Shown one piece after another: positions 9,612 through 18,250 of a stretch of DNA of 64,000 bases. The position numbers and the translations under genes were made by a program. Under the pieces are notes generated by a model that saw only the letters and a program-made list of their open reading frames with translations, had not been told where the DNA came from and made no database searches. Within the stretch, counting starts at the first letter, position 1; every line of letters begins with the position of its first letter. This DNA comes from Streptomyces sp. AJS327 (GTDB taxonomy: Bacteria; Actinomycetota; Actinomycetes; Streptomycetales; Streptomycetaceae): positions 62,001 through 126,000 of the forward strand of contig NZ_SKBR01000003.1 of NCBI RefSeq assembly GCF_013450295.1, in the 5' to 3' direction.

Positions 9612-9880
9612 CCCACACCACCTCAAGCACCACCCGCTATCGTTCACGCCTTTGGCATATGCCTTGTCGCTCGCTGTGGGCACACACTTCTCGAAAATCG
9701 GAACCTTTGATTCCGAAGCTGGCGCCAGGGACATGGGTAAAACCGCTCCGGAGAACCAGGCGCCCGCCGCAGCATAAATCCGTCTCTCATGCACAAAGTT
9801 GCGATCCAGCGCGATATCTGCTGGAATCTCCGCCCGGCTGATCGAACCGGGGATCCATCAGAGCACCTCCAGGAGCACGT
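9612..9880. other. Leader region between SARP gene and small peptide gene
   Basis: 269 bp of lower GC than the surroundings with no convincing gene. It ends in the AGGAG (9871-9875) that precedes the GTG of the small peptide gene. Whether the peptide is transcribed from here or from the SARP promoter cannot be told. Confidence 0.4.
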
Positions 9881-10063
9881 GTGCAAAACAACGTGAGTCG
9901 CCTTCGGGCGACCCAGCAAGTCGCAGCCATCGCACTCTCCGCCATCGCATTGATATGCATACCGTACGCGGGGTCAGCGATGCAGGACTTGACCAGCCAT
10001 GAAGGCAAAAAGAGCGTAGTTAGCGCACCCCTGGAGACGAGAGCGATATCCATCGCCTCATAA
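9881..10063 (+). CDS. Small peptide with a hydrophobic, signal-like segment downstream of the SARP gene
   Basis: A 60-residue open frame starting at GTG 9881 with AGGAG placed 5 nt upstream and ending 16 bp before a perfect terminator, which favours a real gene. The product has a basic start (NNVSRLRATQQ), a hydrophobic stretch of about 18 residues (VAAIALSAIALICIPYA), an AGSA sequence that could be a signal-peptidase site, and a hydrophilic tail of about 28 residues containing HEGKKS. It could therefore be an exported peptide, a single-pass membrane peptide or, less likely, a chance frame. Placement directly behind a TPR regulator resembles peptide-receptor pairs (RRNPP type in Firmicutes), but that function is only an inference. 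No TTA codon. Confidence 0.55.
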   Translation: MQNNVSRLRATQQVAAIALSAIALICIPYAGSAMQDLTSHEGKKSVVSAPLETRAISIAS

Positions 10064-10079
10064 GCGCATTTCACATGCT

Positions 10080-10120
10080 GGCCGGGCCGTCGCACCCAAG
10101 AGTGCGACGGCCCGGCCTTC
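10080..10120 (+). terminator. Strong intrinsic terminator
   Basis: Perfect 16-bp stem (arms 10080-10095 and 10102-10117, ggccgggccgtcgcac with its complement), 6-base loop, followed by TTCT. It closes the SARP/peptide transcription unit. Confidence 0.9.
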
Positions 10121-10297
10121 TATGCCCCGTCATCTCTCACCCCTCACTCTTGGAGCCCCTCCGTAGCGGGTGGATCTCCACTCGGGCGACGTCCACACGT
10201 GACGACCCATTGCCACGGACGCGACCGGCAGCTTCCGACGACACGGGACGTGGGACCCCGACGGACTGCAGGTGCGGCCCCGAGACTCGGATCACCC

Positions 10298-10327
10298 TTG
10301 TATGTGCCAGGGGAATCGGCTTAGTGT
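10298..10327 (+). promoter_or_regulatory. Candidate promoter of the molbindin-like regulator
   Basis: TTGTAT (10298-10303) and TAGTGT (10322-10327) are 18 bp apart. The -10 element is only 7 bp before the ATG at 10335 and no Shine-Dalgarno is visible, so the gene would be transcribed as a leaderless message. Confidence 0.45.
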
Positions 10328-10334
10328 GCCGCGT

Positions 10335-10736
10335 ATGCAGTCCTACACGATCGGTCAGGCGGCACGGCTGCTCGGCGTCAGTCCGGACACCGCGCGGCGT
10401 TGGGCGGATGCCGGTCGGATGGCGACCCACCGGGACGAGGGTGGGCGCCGTCTGGTGGACGGGCGCGATCTCGCCGCCTTCTCCGTGGAGTTGGCGCAGT
10501 CGGGCGGGGAGGGGGGCGGGGCCGAGGAGTCGTACACCTCGGTCCGGAACGCCTTCCCCGGCATCGTCACCGCCGTCCGGCTGGGGGACGTGGCCGCGCA
10601 GGTGGAGATCCAGGCGGGCCCGCACCGACTGGTCTCGTTGCTGACCCGGGAGGCCGTGGAGGAGCTGGGCCTGGAGGTCGGGGTGGAGGCCACCGCGCGG
10701 GTGAAGGCCACCAACGTGCACGTCGACCGCGCCTGA
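10335..10736 (+). CDS. Molbindin-type regulator: MerR-like helix-turn-helix plus TOBE domain
   Basis: A 133-residue cytoplasmic protein. Residues 1-50 form an excisionase/MerR-like helix-turn-helix (SYTIGQAARLLGVSPDTARR with WADAGRM and GRRLVDGRDL). Residues 65-133 form a single TOBE/mop domain (SVRNAFPGIVTAVRLGDVAA, VSLLTREAVEELGL, VKATNVHVDR) of the kind that binds molybdate or tungstate. It lies immediately upstream of modA and the fused modBC gene in the same direction, so it probably senses molybdate and controls that transporter. Start at ATG 10335 fits a leaderless mRNA; the frame extends upstream to 10272 without supporting signals. Analogous to ModE in role but with a different DNA-binding domain. 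Confidence 0.85.
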   Translation: MQSYTIGQAARLLGVSPDTARRWADAGRMATHRDEGGRRLVDGRDLAAFSVELAQSGGEGGGAEESYTSVRNAFPGIVTAVRLGDVAAQVEIQAGPHRLVSLLTREAVEELGLEVGVEATARVKATNVHVDRA

Positions 10737-10957
10737 CCGGGCTCACGGACGGCGCCAGGGACGGCGCCACGGGGAGCCCGGCCCGCCGCTCACCAGCGGG
10801 ACGCCGTCCAGCGGCCGGCGGGCTGCGGTCGGCGGGCTGCCGGTAGCAGGTGGCCGACAGCCGGATGCCGGGTGTCATGGAAGCGGGCCCCGTACCTCGG
10901 GGGGTCACGTAGGCCGCGCCCCGGTGTGGGTGCGCGCACGAACGCAAGGAGCTGTCC

Positions 10958-11776
10958 ATGTCGCGTGGAGGACGTCGGGAGAGTCGGGTCCGTCGGGGCC
11001 GTCGGGAAGCTGCCGGGGTGACGGCGGGGCGCCGGGCCGTACTCGCCACCACCGCCTGCCTCCTGGTCCTGCCGCTCACCGCCTGCGGCGGCGGGGACGA
11101 GGGAGGGGGCCGTACCGAGGTGACGGTGCTGGCCGCCTCGTCCCTCACCGACGCGTTCACGCGCGCTGGCAAGGTCTACGAGCGGGAGCACCGTGACACG
11201 AAGGTGCGGTTCTCCTTCGCCGGGTCGCAGGAGCTAGCCGCCCAGGTGCGGCAGGGCGCGCCCGCCGACGCCCTTGTCACGGCCGACACCGCGACCATGG
11301 ACGGGCTGCGCGAGGAGACCCGCGAGCCCGCCGTCATCGCCAGGAACCGGCTGGTCATCGCGGTGCGGCAGGGCAACCCCGAGCGGGTCGAGAAGCTGCG
11401 GGACCTGGGGAAGGGCTCGTTGAAGGTGGTACTCGCCGCCTCGGACGTCCCCGTAGGCCGGTACGCGAAGCAGGTGCTGGAGGAGCACGGGGTGCGGGTG
11501 CGCCCGGTGTCGCGGGAGGCGAACGTGCGGGCGGTGCTCAGCAAGGTCGAGTTGGGCGAGGCGGACGCCGGGATCGTCTACCGGACGGACGTGGCCGCCG
11601 CCTCGGACGCGGTGGACGCGGTGCGCGTTCCGGACGGTCGCGGCGTCGTCGCCACGTACCCGGCCGCGGTCCTCAGCTCCTCGGGCGAGGCGAAGGCGGC
11701 TGAGCGGTTCGTCAACTGGCTCGGCACCCCGAAGGCCCAGAAGGTCCTGCGGGACGCGGGCTTCCAGCGGCCGTAG
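10958..11776 (+). CDS. modA: Molybdate ABC transporter substrate-binding lipoprotein ModA
   Basis: A 272-residue secreted lipoprotein that captures molybdate outside the membrane. ATG 10958 follows AAGGAG by 7 nt. A basic N-region with twin arginines (GRRAVL) precedes a hydrophobic core and the lipobox LTAC, with the lipidated Cys at residue 43. The mature protein shows the ModA pattern: VTVLAASSLTDAF at its start, FSFAGSQELAAQVRQGAPADA, then the hinge LAASDVPVGRYAKQVLE, and EADAGIVYRTDV near the end. The fused permease-ATPase gene starts 32 bp downstream, so they form one transcription unit. Confidence 0.94.
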   Translation: MSRGGRRESRVRRGRREAAGVTAGRRAVLATTACLLVLPLTACGGGDEGGGRTEVTVLAASSLTDAFTRAGKVYEREHRDTKVRFSFAGSQELAAQVRQGAPADALVTADTATMDGLREETREPAVIARNRLVIAVRQGNPERVEKLRDLGKGSLKVVLAASDVPVGRYAKQVLEEHGVRVRPVSREANVRAVLSKVELGEADAGIVYRTDVAAASDAVDAVRVPDGRGVVATYPAAVLSSSGEAKAAERFVNWLGTPKAQKVLRDAGFQRP

Positions 11777-11808
11777 CGGGCGACGGACGCGGCAGGGAGA
11801 TGACGGGC

Positions 11809-14460
11809 ATGGCGGGCGAGCACGACGGACGGACGGGCATGGCGTCGGCACGATCCTCGGTGGACGGAGCCGGAGGCGCGGAACCGGAACGGGACACGGC
11901 GATGACGCACGGAGACCACACGGAGCCCACGACCCGCACGGAGCCCACCGACCGCACGAAATCCACGGCCCGCACGGAGCCCACCAACCACACGAAACCC
12001 ACCAACCGCACGGAGCCCACCGACCGTTCGGAGCCCACCGACCGTTCGGGGTGTACGCGGGCCGGGTTCGCGCGAGCGGGGCGTACGCGGGCGGCGTTCG
12101 GACGGGGGCGCTCAGGCCGCGCGCACCCAGCGGCGGGGCAGAAGACGACAGGACAGGCAGGGGAAGGACGAGCGGGGGAAGGGCGGAGGCGCACCGGGCG
12201 GAGGGAGGGCGGACCGAACGAAGCCGGGCGGAAGAAGGCCGGGCGGAAGGAGAGCGGGCGGAAGGAGAGCGGGCGGGCGCGAGCGCCCCTCGCCTTGACG
12301 CTGCCCGCGCTGCTCGCGGTGGCCTTCCTGCTGGTACCACTGGGCGGCATCCTGGTCCGTACACGGTGGAGTGAACTCGGCGCGCACCTCTCCGCTCCGG
12401 GCGTCACCGAGGCCCTGCGGCTCTCCCTGCTCGTCTCGGGCTGGGCGCTCGGGCTCTCGCTCCTCCTCGGGGTGCCCCTGGCCTGGGTGCTGGCCCGCGT
12501 CGACTTCCCCGGAAAGGCGCTGGTCCGGGCGCTGGTGCTGCTGCCCATGGTGCTGCCACCGACCGTCGGCGGGGTGGCCCTGCTGCTCGGGTTCGGCCGG
12601 CGCGGCCTCCTCGGCCCGTGGCTGGAGGAGACCTTCGGTCTGGTGCTGCCCTTCCACACCTCGGGGGCGGTGGTCGCCGCGACGTTCGTCGCCATGCCGT
12701 TCCTGGTCATCAGTCTGGAGGGGGCGCTGGCCGGGCTGCGCCCCGGCTACGAGGAGACGGCGGCCTCGCTGGGCGCCTCCCCCCTGCGGGTGTTCGCCAC
12801 CGTCACCGTCCCGATGGTGGCTCCCGGACTCGCGGCCGGGGCGGCGCTCACCTGGGCGCGGGCGCTGGGTGAGTTCGGCGCGACGATCACCTTCGCCGGG
12901 AACCTTCCGGGGACGACGCAGACCCTGCCACTCCAGGTCTACCTGCTGCTCCAGGACTCCCCGGAGGCCGCGACCTCGCTCTCGTTGTTGCTGCTCGCGG
13001 TCGCGATGGCCGTCCTGGTCGCGCTGCGGGGACGGTGGACGGGCGGCGCACCACCGCGCGCGGGGCGCCGCCGCGCGCGCCGCCGCCACGACGTCCCCGA
13101 CGAGCCCTCGGACACCTACCCGGACGAGCCGTCGGACGAGGGGCCGGGGGCGGGCGCCGGTCGCTCGCGCGGGCTCGACTCAGCGCACCGGGGACACGAG
13201 ACGACCGAGGCGACCGGGGCAACCGGGGCGACCGGGGACACGCACACCGGCGGAGGTCGGGAGCCAGGGGAACGCCCCGTCGGACGGGCCGCCGTCGAGG
13301 CCACGGGTGGAGGAACGCTGACGGCCGAGCTGAGCGGCTTCGTCCGGCTGGCGCTGGGGGCCGAACCGGGCACCACCATCGCGGTGGTCGGCCCGAACGG
13401 CGCGGGCAAGACGACGCTGCTGCGCGCGCTGCTCGGGCTCACCCCGCGCGCGCGGGCGCGGCTGCTCCTCGGTGGGCGGGACGTCTCCCGCCTCCCCGTA
13501 CACCGCCGCCGGGTCTCGTGGGTACCGCAGGACGGCGCGCTCTTCCCTCACCTCAGCGCGCGCGCCAACGTCGCCTACGGGCTGCGCGCGCACGGTGTCC
13601 GCCGGTCGTCCGCCCGGCGGACCGCGACGCACTGGCTGGACCAGCTCGGCGTCGGCCACCTCGCGCACCGCAGACCGGCGCAGCTCTCCGGCGGGCAGGC
13701 CCAACGGGTCGCGCTGGCCCGGGCGTTGGCCAGCGATCCGCGGCTGCTGCTGCTCGACGAACCGCTCGCGGCGCTCGACCAGACCACCCGTACCCGGGTC
13801 CGGCGCACCCTTCGACGGCACCTCGACGGGTTCACCGGCGTCTGCCTGCTCGTCACCCACGATCCGGTGGAGGCGGTCTCGCTGGCCGACCGGGTGCTGG
13901 TGCTGGAGGCGGGCGCGGCGGTGCAGTACGGCACGCCGTCGGAGGTCGTCCGGCGCCCCGGCTCCCGCTGGGTGGCGCGGATGCTGGGCAACAACGCCTG
14001 GCCCGGCACCGTCACCGCGCACGGCGGTCTCGCGCTGGACGAGGGCGGCGAACTCGCCACCGACGGTGTACCGGCCGACGCCGTCCTCCCGCACAGCCCG
14101 ACACCACACAGCCCGACACCAACCCCGATCCGGGCACCGGCACCGGCACCGGTACCGGCACCCGACCCGGCCCCGGAGGGTGCGCTGCGGGTGGGCGGCC
14201 GGGCGCTGGCGGTCGTCGCGCCGGACGCGGTGTCGGTGTTCCGGCGGCGCCCGGACGGGAGTCCACGGAACGTCTGGCCTGGCACGGTACGCGAGATCAC
14301 CGCGCTGGGCGGGCGGCTGCGCGTCGTGATCGTGCCGGAGAGCGGGCCGGAGCTGATCGCGGAGATCACGTCGACGGCGGCGGCCGAGCTGCGGCTGGCC
14401 GAGGGCACCCACGTCTGGGCGGTGCTGAAGGCCACGCAGGTCACGCTGATACCGACCTGA
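11809..14460 (+). CDS. Fused molybdate ABC transporter permease-ATPase (ModB-ModC)
   Basis: An 883-residue fusion. Residues 1-155 are hydrophilic and basic, built largely from tandem repeats (TEPTDR-like units, then GRKES units). ModB follows at about 160-410 with around six membrane helices and an EAA loop (EETAASLGASPLRVF near 314). After a low-complexity linker comes ModC: P-loop GPNGAGKTT (about 528), Q-loop VPQDGALFPHLS, signature LSGGQAQRVA (about 625), Walker B LLLLDEP and H-loop TH. The last 90 residues form a mop/TOBE domain interrupted by a proline-rich stretch. It imports molybdate with ModA. The start is uncertain: ATG 11800 sits directly on the GGGAG, so ATG 11809 is preferred, and later starts would drop the repeats. 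Frame continuity across the repeats should be checked, because slippage would fuse or split it. Confidence 0.88.
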   Translation: MAGEHDGRTGMASARSSVDGAGGAEPERDTAMTHGDHTEPTTRTEPTDRTKSTARTEPTNHTKPTNRTEPTDRSEPTDRSGCTRAGFARAGRTRAAFGRGRSGRAHPAAGQKTTGQAGEGRAGEGRRRTGRREGGPNEAGRKKAGRKESGRKESGRARAPLALTLPALLAVAFLLVPLGGILVRTRWSELGAHLSAPGVTEALRLSLLVSGWALGLSLLLGVPLAWVLARVDFPGKALVRALVLLPMVLPPTVGGVALLLGFGRRGLLGPWLEETFGLVLPFHTSGAVVAATFVAMPFLVISLEGALAGLRPGYEETAASLGASPLRVFATVTVPMVAPGLAAGAALTWARALGEFGATITFAGNLPGTTQTLPLQVYLLLQDSPEAATSLSLLLLAVAMAVLVALRGRWTGGAPPRAGRRRARRRHDVPDEPSDTYPDEPSDEGPGAGAGRSRGLDSAHRGHETTEATGATGATGDTHTGGGREPGERPVGRAAVEATGGGTLTAELSGFVRLALGAEPGTTIAVVGPNGAGKTTLLRALLGLTPRARARLLLGGRDVSRLPVHRRRVSWVPQDGALFPHLSARANVAYGLRAHGVRRSSARRTATHWLDQLGVGHLAHRRPAQLSGGQAQRVALARALASDPRLLLLDEPLAALDQTTRTRVRRTLRRHLDGFTGVCLLVTHDPVEAVSLADRVLVLEAGAAVQYGTPSEVVRRPGSRWVARMLGNNAWPGTVTAHGGLALDEGGELATDGVPADAVLPHSPTPHSPTPTPIRAPAPAPVPAPDPAPEGALRVGGRALAVVAPDAVSVFRRRPDGSPRNVWPGTVREITALGGRLRVVIVPESGPELIAEITSTAAAELRLAEGTHVWAVLKATQVTLIPT
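11920..12045 (+). repeat. Seven 18-bp tandem repeats in the ModBC N-terminus
   Basis: Seven adjacent 18-bp units of the form acggagcccaccgaccgc, each encoding a variant of TEPTDR (TEPTTR, TEPTDR, TKSTAR, TEPTNH, TKPTNR, TEPTDR, SEPTDR). The 18-bp period keeps frame. Confidence 0.9.
12226..12276 (+). repeat. 15-bp tandem repeats encoding GRKES
   Basis: Three units (gggcggaagaaggcc, then gggcggaaggagagc twice) plus a partial fourth, encoding GRKKA-GRKES-GRKES just before the first ModB membrane helix. Gives a strongly basic cytoplasmic segment. Confidence 0.85.
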
Positions 14461-15346
14461 GCCGGTATCCCGCCACCGCCGCGCCCGGACCCGCGCCCCC
14501 GCGCGACAAGCCCACGCCGGGCCCACCCCATCCGCCCACCCACGCCCCGACCCGCCCCGCCCCGCGAACCCACCCCGAACCCTCCGGAACGAAACCCCGA
14601 GCCCCCGAACCCTTCGGCCTGGACCCCGCCGCCCCCCCGCCCCGGACCGTTCGGCCGGACCGCGGTTCCGAGCGACCGTTGCGGGCTGAAACGGCGCTGA
14701 CCTGCCCGTACGTCCTGAAGCGCCGGGGATTCGGCGGGAGTGTCAGAGGGGGCGCCTATCCTTGGGCCGATCCGACCGCCGCCCGGCCCCCGCGTCCCGT
14801 GCGGCCCGCCCACCTACGGAACGACCGCGGGGCGCACGCCCGGCGGACGGTACCCGGGGCGGCGGCGCGCCGTCCCTGACCGGCAGCCGGACCGGGGGGG
14901 TCACCGCAGTGCACCGGCGTCGCGCGGAACCGACGTTCCGCCGGAACCGCCGCCGCGCGGGATCGCCGTCACCGTGGCGACCCGGGCCGTACGGGCGCCA
15001 CGGTCCCGGGTCCGCCGGGTGCCGGTCCCCCGGCCCACGGGAGCCGGGGGCCGTCGGCCGGATGGGCGGGCCCGTGGACCGGGCGGCGGCCGAGCGCTGT
15101 CCACCGAAGCCGAAAGGCGCCGCAGGAAACGCCGCGAGACCCGGTGTTCGGAGCCCACCTCCGGAGCCCCGCCCGTCGGGCGCTTCGAGTCCGGACCCGC
15201 GCACGCGGGCGCCGGACCCGTCCACGCGGGCGCCGGAGCACGCGCGGTTCGGAAACGCCGGACCCGCGCGCGTGGGACCCGGGTGGCCCGCGCGCGGTTC
15301 AGGAACATCGAGAGACCGAGAAGTTCGAGCAACGCGAGGAGCCGTT
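14461..15346. other. 886-bp gap without a recognisable gene
   Basis: Very GC-rich and proline-codon-like in several frames on both strands; none carries a recognisable protein. The frame of the downstream UvrA-like gene is open through most of it, but the translation is low-complexity and lacks start signals. GAGGAG at its end is the ribosome-binding site of the next gene. Confidence 0.5.
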
Positions 15347-17665
15347 ATGGCCGCCGACCCGTCCCGTCAGCCGTCCCCCGAGACGGACCGTCACCGCGCG
15401 CTTCAGCCGGCGGACGGGCACAACGTGATCAGGGTTCGAGGGGCGAGGGAGAACAACCTGGCCGACGTCTCGGTCGACATACCCAAGCGGAGGCTCACGG
15501 TGTTCACCGGGGTCTCCGGCTCGGGCAAGTCCTCCCTGGTGTTCGGTACCGTCGCCGCAGAGTCGCAGCGGCTGCTCAACGAGACGCACACCGCCTTCGT
15601 CCAGTCCTTCCTGCCGAGCCTGGGCCGTCCGGACGTGGACGCGCTGGAGAACCTCAGCGCGGCGATCCTCGTCGACCAAGAGCGGATGGGGGCCAACTCG
15701 CGCTCCACCGTGGGCACCGCGACGGACGCGTACACCATGCTGCGGATCATCTACAGCAGGCTCGGCACCCCGCACATCGGCACCTCCTCGGCGTTCAGCT
15801 TCAACAGCGCCGAGGGGATGTGCCCGGCGTGCGAGGGGCTGGGCGAGGTGTCCAGCGTCGACATAGACCAGCTGGTGGACCGCGACCTGTCGCTGAACGA
15901 GGGCGCGATCACCGTCCCGGGCTTCGCCGTCGACTCCTGGTACTGGCAGATCATGGCCGGATCCGGGCTCTACGATCCGGACAAGAAGCTGCGGGACTTC
16001 ACCGACCAGGAGTGGGACGACTTCCTGCACAAGCCCACCACCAAGATCAAGGTGGGCTCGCACAACATCACCTACGACGGGTTGCTGCCGAAGGTGCAGC
16101 GGGTCCACCTCGCCAAGGACCGCGAGTCCATGCAGTCGGCGGTGCGCGCGTTCGTGGACCGGGCCGTGGTGTTCCGCCGGTGCGCGGACTGTGAGGGGAC
16201 CCGGCTGAGCGCGGCGGCGCTGTCCTCCACCATCGACGGCGTCAACATCGGCCAGTGCTCGGCGATGCAGATCAGCGACCTCGCCGTCTTCGTCCAGCGC
16301 GTCGCGGACCCGTCGGTGGCGCCGCTGCTGGCCACGCTCCGCCAGACGCTGGACTCGCTGGTGGAGATCGGCCTGGGCTACCTGAGCCTGGACCGGCCCG
16401 CGTCCACCCTCTCCGGCGGGGAGGCCCAGCGCGTCAAGATGGTCCGGCACCTGGGATCCAGCCTCACCGACATCACCTACGTCTTCGACGAGCCGACGGC
16501 CGGACTGCACCCGCACGACATCCAGCGGATGAACGGCCTGCTGGAGAGCCTGCGGGACAAGGGCAACACGGTGCTGGTGGTGGAGCACAAGCCGGAGGTG
16601 ATCACGACGGCGGACCACGTCATCGACCTGGGCCCGGGCGCGGGTTCGGACGGTGGCCAGATCTGCTACACCGGCGACGTCGCCGGGCTGCGCGCCTCCG
16701 GCAGCCTCACCGGGCGCTACCTGGAGCACCGTGCCGCGCTGCGCGAACCGGCCCGGTCGCCGCGTGGGGCGCTGACCATCAAGGACGCCGACCTGCACAA
16801 CCTGCGGAACGTCTCCGTCGACGTCCCGCTCGGGGTGCTGACCGTGGTCACCGGGGTGGCGGGCTCCGGCAAGAGTTCGCTGATCCACGGCTACGTCTCG
16901 GAGCGGGAGGGTGTGGTGGTGGCCGATCAGTCCCCGATCCGGGGATCGCGCCGCAGCAATCCGGCCACCTACACCGGACTGCTGAACCCCATCCGTACGG
17001 CGTTCGCCAAGGAGAACGGCGTCAAGCCGGGGCTGTTCAGCGCCAACTCAGCCGGAGCCTGCCCGAACTGCCAGGGCATCGGCCTGGTCTACACCGACCT
17101 CGCGATGATGGCCGGGGTGGCCTCGGTCTGCGAGGAGTGCGAGGGCAAACGCTTCACGCCGGAGGTGCTGACCTACACCCTGCGCGGTAAGAACATCAGC
17201 GAGGTGCTGGGCATGTCGGTCGCCGAGGCCCACGCGTTCTTCACCTCCGGTCAGGCCCGGGCCATCCTCGGCCGCCTCACCGACGTGGGACTGGGGTACC
17301 TCCGTCTCGGCCAGCCGCTGAACACCCTCTCCGGCGGGGAGCGGCAGCGGATCAAACTCGCCATCCACATGGCCCAGAAGTCCTCGACGTACGTGCTGGA
17401 CGAGCCGACAACCGGGCTGCACATGGCCGATGTCGACCAACTGCTGGCACTGCTCGACCAGTTGGTGGACAGCGGCAACTCGGTGATCGTCATCGAGCAC
17501 CACCAGGCCGTGATGGCCCACGCCGACTGGATCATCGACCTCGGCCCGAGCGGCGGACACGACGGCGGCCAGGTGGTCTTCAGCGGTACCCCGGCCGACC
17601 TCGTGGCCCACGGCGAGACCCGCACCGCCCAGCACCTGCGCGCGTACGTGGGCCACGACGCCTGA
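15347..17665 (+). CDS. UvrA-like ABC ATPase (short, class II / drug-resistance type)
   Basis: A 772-residue twin-ATPase related to excinuclease subunit A. ATG 15347 follows GAGGAG. Both ABC modules are complete: Walker A GVSGSGKSS (about 55) and GVAGSGKSS (about 503), signatures LSGGEAQRVK (about 356) and LSGGERQRIK (about 662), Walker B YVFDEPTAGLH and YVLDEPTTGLH. Cysteine pairs CPAC (about 159), CADC (281), CPNC (572) and CEEC (596) indicate retained zinc modules. At about 170 residues shorter than housekeeping UvrA, it matches the UvrA2/DrrC-like group that lacks much of the UvrB-binding insertion and is often linked to resistance to DNA-binding drugs. No drug-biosynthesis or uvrB/uvrC gene is adjacent, so its role here is unknown. 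Confidence 0.9.
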   Translation: MAADPSRQPSPETDRHRALQPADGHNVIRVRGARENNLADVSVDIPKRRLTVFTGVSGSGKSSLVFGTVAAESQRLLNETHTAFVQSFLPSLGRPDVDALENLSAAILVDQERMGANSRSTVGTATDAYTMLRIIYSRLGTPHIGTSSAFSFNSAEGMCPACEGLGEVSSVDIDQLVDRDLSLNEGAITVPGFAVDSWYWQIMAGSGLYDPDKKLRDFTDQEWDDFLHKPTTKIKVGSHNITYDGLLPKVQRVHLAKDRESMQSAVRAFVDRAVVFRRCADCEGTRLSAAALSSTIDGVNIGQCSAMQISDLAVFVQRVADPSVAPLLATLRQTLDSLVEIGLGYLSLDRPASTLSGGEAQRVKMVRHLGSSLTDITYVFDEPTAGLHPHDIQRMNGLLESLRDKGNTVLVVEHKPEVITTADHVIDLGPGAGSDGGQICYTGDVAGLRASGSLTGRYLEHRAALREPARSPRGALTIKDADLHNLRNVSVDVPLGVLTVVTGVAGSGKSSLIHGYVSEREGVVVADQSPIRGSRRSNPATYTGLLNPIRTAFAKENGVKPGLFSANSAGACPNCQGIGLVYTDLAMMAGVASVCEECEGKRFTPEVLTYTLRGKNISEVLGMSVAEAHAFFTSGQARAILGRLTDVGLGYLRLGQPLNTLSGGERQRIKLAIHMAQKSSTYVLDEPTTGLHMADVDQLLALLDQLVDSGNSVIVIEHHQAVMAHADWIIDLGPSGGHDGGQVVFSGTPADLVAHGETRTAQHLRAYVGHDA

Positions 17666-17822
17666 CCGTCCGCTGTCGGCCATCGTCGGCCGCCGTCGGA
17701 CACCGACCGGTCCGCCCGGCCTGGCCAGCGGAATGAGCGGACGGAGGCGGCGGAGGCCGACGATGACGCGGTGCGGGCGCGGGCCACGGCGAGGCGTCGC
17801 GCCGAGGCGCGGCGTCGGCATG

Positions 17823-17865
17823 GGCATCGGCATCGGCAGCGGCAGCGGCAGCGGCAGCGGCAGCG
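17823..17865. repeat. Hexanucleotide ggcagc microsatellite
   Basis: ggcatc twice followed by ggcagc five times in a row. Non-coding as far as can be judged. Confidence 0.85.
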
Positions 17866-18180
17866 CGCCGGGGCGTTCCCGGGGACGGGGAATTCACCCG
17901 ACCCGGGAACGGCCCCCGACCCCAACCGACCTGTCCCCACGGGCAGTTCGCCTGGTGGGAGGCGGTAACCCACGGTACGGAAGCGGCGGCGGGACGGTAC
18001 GGGACCCGATCCACGACGCGGCGGATCGCCCGGAGGGCTTCTAGGCTGAGCGCGCATCAGACGGGAACGGCCGTCGTGGGGGACGCAGTCCCCGGCGCGG
18101 CGCACCCAGCGACCGGCACCGGCCTCCGCGTCAGCACCCGGCACCGGTATCCGTACCGGTACGGGCGTCGGCAACGGCAT

Positions 18181-18250
18181 CCGTACCGGCGGTGGTGTCC
18201 GTACCGGCGGTGGTGTCCGTACCGGCGGTGGTGTCCGTACCGGCGGTGGC
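18181..18250. repeat. Four 18-bp tandem repeats in non-coding DNA
   Basis: Unit ccgtaccggcggtggtgt at 18181, 18199 and 18217, with a partial fourth from 18235 to 18250. Copies are identical. There are no spacers, so it is not CRISPR. Each unit holds ccgtaccgg, itself a small near-palindrome. Confidence 0.9.

Noticed and set aside
9532..9919. Alternative small frames on both strands around the SARP end
   Set aside because: No ribosome-binding sites and unlikely composition; only the 9881 frame has proper signals.
12112..14526. Long minus-strand frames opposite modBC
   Set aside because: They have no start signals or known domains and depend on third-position GC of the real gene.
18181..18250. 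Possible CRISPR or iteron array
   Set aside because: Four identical 18-bp units with no spacers; no cas, replication or partition gene nearby.
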